This document shows, piece by piece, positions 17,583 to 25,222 of a stretch of DNA of 34,338 bases. The translations under genes and the position numbers were made by a program. The notes under the pieces were generated by a model. That model had not been told where the DNA came from and searched no databases. It saw only the letters and a list, made by a program, of their open reading frames with translations. The number at the start of each line of letters is the position of its first letter. Position 1 is the stretch's first letter. The stretch is from Bacteroidales bacterium UBA6828 (GTDB taxonomy: Bacteria > Bacteroidota > Bacteroidia > Bacteroidales > Paludibacteraceae), in the NCBI GenBank assembly GCA_002452095.1, contig DKEG01000012.1, positions 1-34,338 of the forward strand. Reading direction: 5' to 3'.

Positions 17583-17705
17583 CAGTCGCTTTTCGTCTAA
17601 CGGCTAAGACGGAACGGATAGATGTATATATAGAACCCGCCCTACAAGGTGTTTCGCAGGGGATTGCGAGATAGTTTGGATTGGGCACAAATCGGATAAA
17701 TAGAG

Positions 17706-17864
17706 ATGAAACGTACATTCCAACCCTCACAACGCAAGCGTCGTAACAAACACGGTTTCCGCGAGAGAATGGCTACCGCTAACGGTCGCCGCGTATTGGC
17801 TGCCCGTCGTGCTCACGGTCGTAAGAAACTGACCGTTGCTGACGAAGGTCGCCACAAGTATTAA
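17706..17864 (+). CDS. rpmH: 50S ribosomal protein L34
   Basis: A 52-residue very basic protein starting MKRTFQPSQRKRRNKHGF and continuing RERMATANGRRVLAARRAHGR, the invariant L34 sequence of the large ribosomal subunit. It ends LTVADEGRHKY. It has its own strong promoter about 120 bases upstream and an intrinsic terminator 36 bases downstream, so it is transcribed alone here and not with rnpA. Confidence 0.97.
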   Translation: MKRTFQPSQRKRRNKHGFRERMATANGRRVLAARRAHGRKKLTVADEGRHKY

Positions 17865-17899
17865 TTAGATAGATTTTCTAATTTAATACATACCAATAC

Positions 17900-17936
17900 A
17901 GGGAAAAGAGACCGTGTCTCCTTTCCCTTATTTTGT
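17900..17936 (+). terminator. Intrinsic terminator of rpmH
   Basis: AGGGAAAAGAGAC pairs with GTCTCCTTTCCCT (one mismatch) around a tiny loop, followed by TATTTTG. Confidence 0.85.
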
Positions 17937-17963
17937 ACTTATTGGAACGGAAAACCTCAAGAA

Positions 17964-17996
17964 CCTCCCCTACCCCTTCCTCCGGAGGAGGGGAAT
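17964..17996. repeat. REP-like palindrome, intergenic copy
   Basis: CCTCCCCTACCCCTTCCTCC is followed by GGAGGAGGGGAAT, giving a C-rich arm and a G-rich arm that fold back on each other. It resembles the arms found inside the DUF5686 gene (22439-22531) and the VTC gene (25099-25126), so it is one member of a dispersed family. Confidence 0.7.
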
Positions 17997-18058
17997 GTAG
18001 AGCGGATCAAATCAAATAGGCTATCCACAGGCTAGCATCAGGGAAAGGACAGGGAAAA

Positions 18059-18118
18059 GTTAATGCGCAATGCACAATGCGTAATTAAGGGGGTATGTTA
18101 ATTATTAATTGTTAATTA
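18059..18118 (-). repeat. Dispersed A/T-rich repeat, copy 1
   Basis: Read on the minus strand this is CTAATTAACAATTAATAATT, then AACATACCCCCTTAATTACG, then CATTGTGCATTGCGCATTA. A near-identical block lies in the opposite orientation at 19699-19758, so two copies bracket rbfA and the permease gene. The copy ends six bases before the rbfA ATG. Confidence 0.8.
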
Positions 18119-18123
18119 GAATT

Positions 18124-18492
18124 ATGGAATCAACAAGACAACACAAGATTGCTCGTCTGATACAGAAGGATTTGAGCGACATCTTTTTGCGCTATGCGCG
18201 TACACTCGGCGGAACCCTCATCTCGGTAAGCGAGGTGCGTGTGTCGCCCGATCTGGCGATTGCGCACATATATCTGTCCATCTTTCCGCAAGACAAAGTA
18301 GCGGCAACGATGGAGAAAATTGAGGAGAACAAGGGCAAATTCCGCGGTGAGATGGGGACGCTGGAGCGTCATCAGTTGCGTATCATTCCCGAACTGAATT
18401 TTCATATCGACGAAACCATCAATCGTATGGAGCGTATTGACGAACTGCTTCATAGCGATACGCATCTCCATGACAATGAGCCGAATGTGTAA
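18124..18492 (+). CDS. rbfA: 30S ribosome-binding factor RbfA
   Basis: 122 residues. RbfA binds the immature 30S subunit near helix 1 of 16S rRNA and helps its maturation, notably in the cold. The KH-like fold is seen in STRQHKIARLIQKDLSDIF, ISVSEVRVSPDLAIAHIYLS, and RHQLRIIPELNFHIDETI followed by NRMERIDELL. The ATG at 18124 gives the family-standard N-terminus; an in-frame upstream ATG falls in the repeat. It is followed three bases later by the permease gene, an arrangement common in Bacteroidota. Confidence 0.95.
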   Translation: MESTRQHKIARLIQKDLSDIFLRYARTLGGTLISVSEVRVSPDLAIAHIYLSIFPQDKVAATMEKIEENKGKFRGEMGTLERHQLRIIPELNFHIDETINRMERIDELLHSDTHLHDNEPNV

Positions 18493-18495
18493 CGC

Positions 18496-19716
18496 GTGAA
18501 CCGGTTGGAGAGACATATAGCATGGCGGTACCTGTTCTCGAAAAAGGGGCATAACGCCATCAACATCGTTTCGGGCGTGAGTGCCGCAGCGGTGTGTGTC
18601 GTTACGGCGGCTATGGTTTGCGTGCTGAGTGTGATGAATGGTTTCGGCAGTCTTGTGGAGCGTATGTTCTCAGAGTTCGACCCCGAGATACGCGTGGTAG
18701 CAACCGACGGCAAGTATTTCCGCACCGATACGCTGCCCGTGCAGCAACTGCGGGCATTGCCATGCGTGGAGACGGTGTCTGAGGTGGTGGAAGAGACGGC
18801 ACTCGTGCGCTACAAGGAGCACCAGCAACCCGCACGGCTTATGGGCGTGGATACGCATTTCCGGGAAATCACACATATTGATTCTATCATCTCGGACGGC
18901 TGTTTCTTGGTGCACGACGGGGCATTCGACCGCTGCGTGATGGGGCGCGGACTGGCATCGCAACTCGGTATGAACGCACATTTTGTGGGGGGCGTGCATC
19001 TGTATGCGCCTAAGCGCACGGAGCGGGTGAATATGCTACGCCCCGACGAGAGTTTCTGCCACGAGGTATGCTTTATTGCGGGTACGTTTGCCGTCAATCA
19101 GGTGCAGTACGACGACCAACTGCTGCTGGTCTCGCTGCCGTTGGCAAGGCGTATCTTTCAGTACGATTCGCTGACGGTTACATCGCTCAGTCTGCGCCTG
19201 CAACCGGGTACGAATATGCGGCAAGCCAAACGGCAGATGGCGGCGGTGTTGGGCGACGGCTATGCCGTGCAAGACCGCTATGAACAACAGGCGGATTTCT
19301 TCCGAATCCTGAAAATTGAGAAACTGCTCACGGCGTTGCTTATGGCGTTTATCCTGCTCATTGCGTGCTTCAATGTCATCGGCTCGCTCTCGATGCTCAT
19401 CATCGACAAGCGGGAAGATATACGCATCCTTAGCAATCTCGGAGCTGACCAACAGACCATACGGCGGGTGTTTCTCTACGAGGGGTGGCTCATTAGCGGA
19501 CTCGGGGCATTGCTCGGATTGCTGCTCGGTGTAGTGATATGTCTGCTGCAACAGCATTTCGGTTTCCTGAAATTAGGCAGCGGGGACGACTATGTGATTT
19601 CGGCATACCCCGTGCTGGTACAACCGACGGACATCCTCCTTGTGGCAGCGATTGTACTGCTGCTCGGGTTTGTGTCAGCGTGGTATCCCACAAGGAAACT
19701 AACAATTAATAATTAA
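18496..19716 (+). CDS. FtsX/LolE-type ABC transporter permease
   Basis: 406 residues starting at GTG. The topology is that of LolC/LolE and MacB permeases: one N-terminal membrane helix (about 25-47), a large periplasmic domain, and three helices near the C-terminus (about 282-308, 328-352 and 372-395). Typical family blocks are AWRYLFSKKGHNAINIVSGV and NVIGSLSMLIIDKREDIRIL, the coupling region contacting the ATPase, then SNLGADQQTIRRVFLYEGW. In Gram-negative bacteria such proteins move lipoproteins towards the outer membrane, the likely role here. No ATPase gene is adjacent. The last residues (KLTINN) and the stop codon are supplied by a dispersed repeat. Confidence 0.88.
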   Translation: MNRLERHIAWRYLFSKKGHNAINIVSGVSAAAVCVVTAAMVCVLSVMNGFGSLVERMFSEFDPEIRVVATDGKYFRTDTLPVQQLRALPCVETVSEVVEETALVRYKEHQQPARLMGVDTHFREITHIDSIISDGCFLVHDGAFDRCVMGRGLASQLGMNAHFVGGVHLYAPKRTERVNMLRPDESFCHEVCFIAGTFAVNQVQYDDQLLLVSLPLARRIFQYDSLTVTSLSLRLQPGTNMRQAKRQMAAVLGDGYAVQDRYEQQADFFRILKIEKLLTALLMAFILLIACFNVIGSLSMLIIDKREDIRILSNLGADQQTIRRVFLYEGWLISGLGALLGLLLGVVICLLQQHFGFLKLGSGDDYVISAYPVLVQPTDILLVAAIVLLLGFVSAWYPTRKLTINN

Positions 19717-19758
19717 CATACCCACTTAATTATGCATTACGCATTATACATTGTGCAT
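19699..19758 (+). repeat. Dispersed A/T-rich repeat, copy 2
   Basis: Begins CTAACAATTAATAATTAACA, then TACCCACTTAATTATGCATT, and continues with ACGCATTATACATTGTGCATTA. It is the inverted counterpart of 18059-18118. It overlaps the end of the permease gene and provides its TAA stop. Confidence 0.8.
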
Positions 19759-19764
19759 TATAAA

Positions 19765-19846
19765 GTCAGGTGGATGTCAGGTGGATGTCAGGTGGATAGG
19801 CTTTTTCTCACCTCTATCCTATAACTATCCTATAAGCATACTATAA
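19765..19846 (+). repeat. Two adjacent 11-bp tandem arrays before the lipoprotein gene
   Basis: GTCAGGTGGAT is repeated three times at 19765, 19776 and 19787. After a 16-base gap, CTATCCTATAA occurs at 19814 and 19825, followed by GCATACTATAA at 19836. The two units have different sequences but the same 11-base period. The arrays fill most of the space before the start codon at 19861, and no consensus promoter is seen beside them. Confidence 0.9.
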
Positions 19847-19860
19847 CAAAATCAATTACA

Positions 19861-20397
19861 ATGAAGAGCCGGTTTCTTACCATATATCTTGTGTGTGTGT
19901 GTGCGCTGATGGCGTGCGGCGGAACCAATCAGCCGGACAAAAAAATATCGTATGCCACGGAGTTTACATCCTGCTATGTGGAGCAATACGGCAAGGCGTA
20001 CGACAGCGTGCCGCACAATGTGTTTGCGCTCGACCTGTATTCCGACGGGCTTTCACTCGATTCGACACGACATATCGTCGGTACAGGTACCAATCTGTAT
20101 ATCAGTGATATATTTCTTGCGGATTCGCTCCTCGCAGTGGGTACATACCATAGCGACACCACTGCCGCCGTCCATACGTTCCTGCCCGGGCAGAACTTCG
20201 AGGGAACACCTACGGGGATATACCTGTTCTCGGTCGTTGAGTCTGCCAATGCGGGAGTGCAGGTGGTCGATTCGGGGCGTTTCGAGGTGAGTCTCACGCC
20301 CGATTCGCTATACGATATGCGCTTTACGCTCTACTATGGCAAGCAAACCTACGAGGGACATTTTGAGGGAGTGCTTAACTATTACGACCGGCGATGA
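19861..20397 (+). CDS. Lipoprotein of unknown function upstream of xerD
   Basis: 178 residues. The signal peptide ends in LMACGG, with lipobox Cys at about residue 19, so the protein is exported and lipidated. The mature part is rich in beta-strand patterns (YATEFTSCYVEQYG, GIYLFSVVESANAGVQVVD, MRFTLYYGKQTYEGHFEG), suggesting a small beta-sandwich. No family is recognised. The stop overlaps the xerD start (ATGA), so the two are translationally coupled. Confidence 0.75.
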   Translation: MKSRFLTIYLVCVCALMACGGTNQPDKKISYATEFTSCYVEQYGKAYDSVPHNVFALDLYSDGLSLDSTRHIVGTGTNLYISDIFLADSLLAVGTYHSDTTAAVHTFLPGQNFEGTPTGIYLFSVVESANAGVQVVDSGRFEVSLTPDSLYDMRFTLYYGKQTYEGHFEGVLNYYDRR

Positions 20398-21305
20398 ACG
20401 AGAAGCAGAAAGACCCTATATACTCGGAATATCACGCTTATCTGCTTTTGGAGAGATCATACTCCCCTAATACGGTAACAGCCTACGAGTTCGATCTGGA
20501 GAAATATAAAAAGTATCTCTCCGATAATCAACTCGACCCGTTGCGTGTTACGTTTGACGACTTGCAGGAATTTGTTTTCCGGACCTTTAAGGAAATATCC
20601 AATGTGCGTACACAGGCTCGTCTCTTGGCTACACTGCACTCGTTCTACCGCTTCTTGCTATATCACAACTACATCGAAGCCGACCCTACCGAACTGCTTG
20701 AGGGACCGAAAAAAGAGATGCACCTGCCGCAGGTGCTGAGCGTGGAGGAAATAGACAGGCTGACGGCAGCGATTGACCTCTCGTCCAACGAGGGACACCG
20801 CAACCGCGCTATCATCGAGATGCTATATGGTAGCGGGCTGCGGGTGAGCGAACTGGTGAACCTCAAACTGTCGCAGATGTACCGCAAAGAGGGCTATATG
20901 GTCATCCTCGGCAAGGGCAGCAAACAACGGTTGGTGCCGATCTCGCCCGTGGCAGAGGAGTGGTTCGGCTATTGGATGCAAGACCGCAGTCATTGGACGA
21001 TAGCCCCCGGTTGTGAGGATCTGGCTTTTCTCAATCGCCGCGGGAAGCAACTGACCCGTATGATGGTGTTTACTATCATTCGCCGCCTATGCGAGAAAGC
21101 GGGTATTGAGAAAATCGTCTCACCACACACTTTGCGCCATTCGTTTGCTACCCACCTCCTGCAAAACGGTGCCGACCTGCGTATTATCCAGCAACTCCTC
21201 GGGCACGAAGAACTCTCCACCACCGAGATCTATACCCACCTCGATGTGCAAGACCTCCGCAAAGCCATCCTCCAATACCACCCCGCCAACCGTAAACACA
21301 AATAA
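20394..21305 (+). CDS. xerD: Tyrosine recombinase XerD
   Basis: 303 residues. XerC/XerD-type recombinases resolve chromosome dimers at dif. The N-terminal SAM-like core-binding domain covers about residues 8-95. The catalytic domain holds all expected residues: Arg150 in GSGLRVSELVNL, Lys174 in GKGSKQR, His245 and Arg248 in SPHTLRHSFATHLL, His271 in LLGHEEL and the nucleophile Tyr280 in TTEIYTH. Length and sequence fit a housekeeping Xer protein, not an integrase of a mobile element, and no attachment site is seen next to it. It overlaps the upstream lipoprotein gene by four bases. Confidence 0.92.
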   Translation: MNEKQKDPIYSEYHAYLLLERSYSPNTVTAYEFDLEKYKKYLSDNQLDPLRVTFDDLQEFVFRTFKEISNVRTQARLLATLHSFYRFLLYHNYIEADPTELLEGPKKEMHLPQVLSVEEIDRLTAAIDLSSNEGHRNRAIIEMLYGSGLRVSELVNLKLSQMYRKEGYMVILGKGSKQRLVPISPVAEEWFGYWMQDRSHWTIAPGCEDLAFLNRRGKQLTRMMVFTIIRRLCEKAGIEKIVSPHTLRHSFATHLLQNGADLRIIQQLLGHEELSTTEIYTHLDVQDLRKAILQYHPANRKHK

Positions 21306-21375
21306 GAGTTGGTGCAGTATCCTCCAAACCTGAAAATAACGACTAATTACACGATAATTAACGTTTATACCCTGC

Positions 21376-23793
21376 TTGAAACGACTGCTTTGGATATGGC
21401 TTTGTGTGATGTGCTGCGCTGTGGGAATGGCGCAGGAGACGATCTTGGTGGGCGACATCCTCAATGAGCAGACGGGCGAACCGATAGCGGGGGCGAATAT
21501 CTATTTTGCAGGAACGCACATAGGCACTTCGTCCGACGCAGGGGGCTCTTTTATGCTCCGCACCGACCTACCGCGCAAACGGACACTCGTCATCTCGGCG
21601 GTGGGCTACCATACGCAGCGTTACCCCATCGAACCCGGTACGATGGCGGGTATGCAGGTGGCATTGCGCGAGAAGACGGCACTCATAGAGGAGGTTATCG
21701 CCACTCCCGGTGAGAACCCCGCTCTGCCGCTTATCGCTGCCGTGAGGGCACACCGCGGGCAGAACGACCGCACGTTGCTTCCCGACCTGCAAACACCCGC
21801 AACCGATGTAACGGAACTATATATCAGTAATATACAGAAGCGGCACCTGCAACGCCACCTATGGCGCAGCCTGCAAACGGGGCTGCTGACGGGCGAGGAC
21901 TCCACGTTCCTGCTACCCCTCTACCGCGCCGAACAGATGGTGTGTCTCCAAGGTACAGATTTTCTACCAATAGGCGAGAAAAAAGCACAGGCGTTGGTGC
22001 TGACGGCGGACGACTATTCCGCCTTGCTCACCACCACGGGCAATCTCAATTTCTATCAAAACTCCGTCTCTCTGCTCGGGCGTGCGTTCCTTTCGCCTTT
22101 GGCTTCGTCGGGCGCGACCTACTACCGCTACTATCTCATTGATTCCGTGCAGACTCCATCGGGCAAGACCTACACGGTGGATTTCCGCACCCGTAACCCG
22201 TTCTATGCCACGTTCAACGGTTCGATGCATATCGATTCCGCTACGCTGGCGGTCTCGCAGATAGAAGCCGCCGTACCTGCACAGACAAGTGTCAATTATC
22301 TGAGCAATCTGCATATAAGGCAATCTTTCGCCCCCAACCATACCCTGCAAAGCGAGGAAATCACTACCCTTTTGGACTTCGCCGTCAAAACAGATACTGC
22401 CCACATATTCCCGACGGTGCTGTTAAAGCATACAATGACCTCCCCAACCCCTCCAAAGGAGGGGCTGACAGAAATGGGTGAGCCGATACTGGAAGCCCCC
22501 TCTTTGAGGGGGTTGGGGGAGTCGGGGGTAGGTGCTGGGACAGGGTTGGACAGTCTCCCCCTTATCCGCACGGCGCGTTGGCTTGCCGCTATCATCACTA
22601 CGGGCTATATCCCGACGGGTACGTGCGTGGACATAGGGCATATTGAGGAGATACTGCAGGTGAACCAACATGAGACGATGCATCTCGGTCTGCCTTTTCG
22701 CACCAACGAGAAACTCTGGCGCAATGTCTCGCTCGAGGCATCGGTGGGCTATGGTTTCCGCGACCAAGCATGGAAGGGACTCGGACGGGTGAATGTCAAC
22801 CTGCCGACGCTGCGCCGCAATATCCTTTCGCTTGAATACCAAGACCACTATGTATGGACGGAGGTGGGCGATTTCTCGCGCCTGCTTAGGGAAAACAGTA
22901 TCGGTTGGAAGAATATGGATTTCACCGCCTATGCTTTCGAGGCACTGCGCTCCAATCCCTGTGCACAGAACACCGCCGCTCGTCAGCGGCAGTTCCAACT
23001 CCGCACGGAGAACGATTGGACGGACAACCTCGAGACCACCCTCTATGCCCGCTTCGGTTGGATGGGCTATGGCAACCCGATGGCGGGCTACTATGCGATG
23101 CCCGACTACCGCTATCAGTCGCTCGGGGCAATCTGCCGTGTGGGCTTCAAGGAGCGCAAAGTGGATATGTATTTCCGCCGTGTGCATGTCTATAGCCGGT
23201 ATCCTGTCCTGTATCTCGGGTTGGAGGCAGGCTCGTGGCAGACCGACCCGATGGCGCATTACCGTATGTACGGCAAACTCAATCTGCTCCTGCGCCAGCG
23301 GGTTAATCTCGGTATGGGCGGTTCGCTCGACTGGGCTTTGTCGGCAGGCATAGTACTGGGGCAGGTACCATATCCTATGTTGCATCATTTCGAGGGCAAC
23401 CAGGGCTATGCCTACGATCCCTATCGCTTCACGCTGATGAACAATTATCAGTATGCTGCCGACCGCTATATCGCCCTCCATACCGAATGGAACGGGCAGG
23501 GTGTTCTTTTTAACCTGATCCCCGGTGTCCGCTATCTCCGCCTGCGCGAGTTGGTCAGTTTCAAACTCGCCTACGGCTACCTCTCCGACCGCAACAGCCC
23601 CGACCGTGCCGATTGGGCGGAAACTGCGTTGCCTGCACTCACGGGTACGCCTGTTCCTTATATAGAGATGGGGGTCGGTATAGGCAATATCCTCCGTATC
23701 GGCGACCTCTATTCCGTCTGGAGACTCACCAACCGCCACGACATGACCACGCCTCTCTGGGCATTGCGCTTTCGCTTGCACCTCGGTCTATGA
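21376..23793 (+). CDS. DUF5686 outer-membrane protein with CarboxypepD_reg-like domain
   Basis: 805 residues beginning at TTG, with a signal peptide (LLWIWLCVMCCAVGMAQ). Residues of about 22-110 form a carboxypeptidase-regulatory-like beta-sandwich (ILVGDILNEQTGEPIAGANI, then GTHIGTSSDAGGSFML). The remainder matches the DUF5686 layout: an N-terminal region with VTELYISNIQKRH, then a long beta-barrel ending WALRFRLHLGL. The family is confined to Bacteroidota and is thought to sit in the outer membrane, with function unknown. Near residues 355-385 the sequence (MTSPTPPKEGL to EAPSLRGLGESG) is the in-frame translation of a REP-like palindrome and is unlikely to be ancestral protein. Confidence 0.88.
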   Translation: MKRLLWIWLCVMCCAVGMAQETILVGDILNEQTGEPIAGANIYFAGTHIGTSSDAGGSFMLRTDLPRKRTLVISAVGYHTQRYPIEPGTMAGMQVALREKTALIEEVIATPGENPALPLIAAVRAHRGQNDRTLLPDLQTPATDVTELYISNIQKRHLQRHLWRSLQTGLLTGEDSTFLLPLYRAEQMVCLQGTDFLPIGEKKAQALVLTADDYSALLTTTGNLNFYQNSVSLLGRAFLSPLASSGATYYRYYLIDSVQTPSGKTYTVDFRTRNPFYATFNGSMHIDSATLAVSQIEAAVPAQTSVNYLSNLHIRQSFAPNHTLQSEEITTLLDFAVKTDTAHIFPTVLLKHTMTSPTPPKEGLTEMGEPILEAPSLRGLGESGVGAGTGLDSLPLIRTARWLAAIITTGYIPTGTCVDIGHIEEILQVNQHETMHLGLPFRTNEKLWRNVSLEASVGYGFRDQAWKGLGRVNVNLPTLRRNILSLEYQDHYVWTEVGDFSRLLRENSIGWKNMDFTAYAFEALRSNPCAQNTAARQRQFQLRTENDWTDNLETTLYARFGWMGYGNPMAGYYAMPDYRYQSLGAICRVGFKERKVDMYFRRVHVYSRYPVLYLGLEAGSWQTDPMAHYRMYGKLNLLLRQRVNLGMGGSLDWALSAGIVLGQVPYPMLHHFEGNQGYAYDPYRFTLMNNYQYAADRYIALHTEWNGQGVLFNLIPGVRYLRLRELVSFKLAYGYLSDRNSPDRADWAETALPALTGTPVPYIEMGVGIGNILRIGDLYSVWRLTNRHDMTTPLWALRFRLHLGL
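22439..22531. repeat. REP-like palindrome inserted in frame within the DUF5686 gene
   Basis: The left arm CTCCCCAACCCCTCCAAAGG, then AGGGGCT, is mirrored by a right arm reading AGCCCCCTCTTTGAGGGGGT, then TGGGGGAG. The arms are separated by about 36 bases. The insertion keeps the reading frame and is translated. Related arms lie at 17964 and 25099. Confidence 0.8.
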
Positions 23794-23900
23794 TGTGTCA
23801 ATTTGCATTGTTTGTTGTGCTTTTGGTACTTTGTTTCTTGCATTTTGATACATTTTGTACATAAAAATCAACCCCATTGCCCTGGATTTTAGCCGTATTA

Positions 23901-23932
23901 TTTGCATAGATAATATAGAATGTGTACCTTTG
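23901..23932 (+). promoter_or_regulatory. Promoter of the VTC/DUF4956/DUF2490 operon
   Basis: TTTG at 23901-23904, a 20-base spacer, then TACCTTTG at 23925-23932. It matches the Bacteroidota consensus exactly and lies 21 bases before the first ATG of the operon. Confidence 0.85.
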
Positions 23933-23953
23933 CAGCCCCACAATCAAAAGACT

Positions 23954-24379
23954 ATGAAACATAGAAGTATATTTTGGCTTTTTCTCCTGCTTCTGCTCCC
24001 CGCTATGGCGTATGCCGATGTCTCGCCCGAGACACTGGCCAAGCGTGCCAAACGCAAGAATCTGACCATTCGCGAATGGAACACCGATGCCAAGGCGAAA
24101 ACCCGCTGGCTCGACCATATTACCACCTACGACTCCCTCGGACGCAAGGTGGAGGAAATAGAATACGCCACCTATGGGCAGGTGCAGCGTATCACCATCG
24201 AGTACGATGCCGAGGGGTTTGTCTCCCGCGAGGTGGTTTATAACGGCAAGGACAAGCCCGTCCGTATCCGCAAGTACGAATACAACGACAACGGCACCAA
24301 GAAGAAGCAGTACAACTACCTGCCCAACGGCAAACTCTATTCGGTCAAAGTGTTTGAGTATGCTTTCAGCGATGACTGA
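23954..24379 (+). CDS. Small exported protein with YD-like beta repeats
   Basis: 141 residues with a signal peptide (MKHRSIFWLFLLLLLPAMAY, cut near ADV). The mature part contains successive hairpin-like units (YDSLGRKVEEIEYATYGQV, ITIEYDAEGFVSREVVYNG, VRIRKYEYNDNGTKKKQYNY, LPNGKLYSVKVFEYAF) that resemble the tyrosine-aspartate repeats of RHS-type or antitoxin-like wrapped proteins. The true family is unknown. The ATG at 23954 was chosen because the promoter's -7 box ends at 23932. It overlaps the VTC gene, so it is probably part of the same envelope operon. Confidence 0.75.
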   Translation: MKHRSIFWLFLLLLLPAMAYADVSPETLAKRAKRKNLTIREWNTDAKAKTRWLDHITTYDSLGRKVEEIEYATYGQVQRITIEYDAEGFVSREVVYNGKDKPVRIRKYEYNDNGTKKKQYNYLPNGKLYSVKVFEYAFSDD

Positions 24380-25148
24380 TATGACCCCTATCTCGCTTGC
24401 AGGGATGGAGAGCGTCAAACTGATGAATCGTATTGATACCAAGTTTGTCGCCCCCGCTCGTCTGTTGCCCGAGATATTGCACCTTGCACAGTCGGACTAT
24501 TACATACAAGAGATTGACGGTCAGCGTCTTGCCGCCTACGACACTCTCTACTATGATACACCCGACTTGCAGATATACCTGCGCCACCACGACCGCCAAC
24601 TGCACCGCCAGAAGATACGTATCCGCACCTATATCGACTCGCAGACAACCTTCCTGGAGGTGAAAAACAAGAGCAACAAAGGGCGCACCAAGAAGAAGCG
24701 TATCATAGTACATACCAACGACTTGCAAGATATAGACACCGCGCAGCGCGAGTGGCTTACCGGCAAATCATGGTACGACATCAGCACCTTGCAACCGCAA
24801 CTCCACACCCGCTTCGAGCGTATCACCCTCGTCAATCGTGCCAAGACCGAACGCCTCACTATTGACACCGCACTCTGTTGGGAGAACGTACAGACAGAGC
24901 AGACAGCCGCTCTCGGTGATGCGGTAATCATCGAACTCAAGCGCGACGGCTATCAGCCCTCCGAGATGCTGGATATACTCCGCTCGTTGCGCATCAAACC
25001 GATGAAAATCAGCAAGTACTGTATCGGCACCGCCCTCACCGACCCTGCGGTAAAAAACAACCGCTTCCGCCCCAAACTGCGACAATTAGAAAAACTGACT
25101 TCCCCAACCCCTTCAGAGAGGGGGCTGATAGAAAGAAACACCCGATAA
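24372..25148 (+). CDS. VTC-domain polyphosphate polymerase-like protein
   Basis: About 258 residues from the ATG at 24372; an ATG three codons later is also possible. It belongs to the CYTH-related triphosphate tunnel family of the VTC domain (catalytic part of yeast Vtc4, which makes polyphosphate from ATP). Tunnel signatures are MNRIDTKF, YYDTPDLQIYLRHHDRQLH, KIRIRTY (basic RxR), FLEVKNKSNKGRTKKKRI, ARLIDTAL-like LTIDTALCW, VIIELKRDG (metal-binding Glu and Lys) and KISKYCIG. It is paired with a DUF4956 membrane protein as in many bacteria. The last 15 or so residues (LTSPTPSERGLIERNTR) are encoded by a REP-like repeat that supplies the end of the gene. Confidence 0.88.
   Translation: MTDMTPISLAGMESVKLMNRIDTKFVAPARLLPEILHLAQSDYYIQEIDGQRLAAYDTLYYDTPDLQIYLRHHDRQLHRQKIRIRTYIDSQTTFLEVKNKSNKGRTKKKRIIVHTNDLQDIDTAQREWLTGKSWYDISTLQPQLHTRFERITLVNRAKTERLTIDTALCWENVQTEQTAALGDAVIIELKRDGYQPSEMLDILRSLRIKPMKISKYCIGTALTDPAVKNNRFRPKLRQLEKLTSPTPSERGLIERNTR
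25099..25126. repeat. REP-like arm at the 3' end of the VTC gene
   Basis: CTTCCCCAACCCCTTCAGAG, then AGGGGGCT, is a single copy of the arm found twice at 22439-22531. The following TGATAGAAA also resembles TGACAGAAA after the other copy. It is translated in frame as the VTC protein tail. Confidence 0.75.
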
Positions 25149-25152
25149 TGTT

Positions 25153-25181
25153 TTTAATGGAACTTTAATGGGCTTTAATGG
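25153..25181 (+). repeat. Short tandem repeat before the DUF4956 gene
   Basis: TTTAATGG occurs at 25153, 25164 and 25174 (steps of 11 and 10) with related spacers, 40 bases before the DUF4956 start. It is a weaker example of the 11-base arrays. Confidence 0.6.
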
Positions 25182-25222
25182 AGTCAAAAGAATAAAATAG
25201 AATAACTTAAACGGATAATAAT

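Noticed and set aside
20394..21305. Integrase of a mobile island
   Set aside because: Length, sequence and operon position fit housekeeping XerD, and no attachment repeats or cargo are adjacent.
22423..23781. Long antisense frame opposite the DUF5686 gene
   Set aside because: Composition is typical of a shadow frame and the sense gene is well supported.
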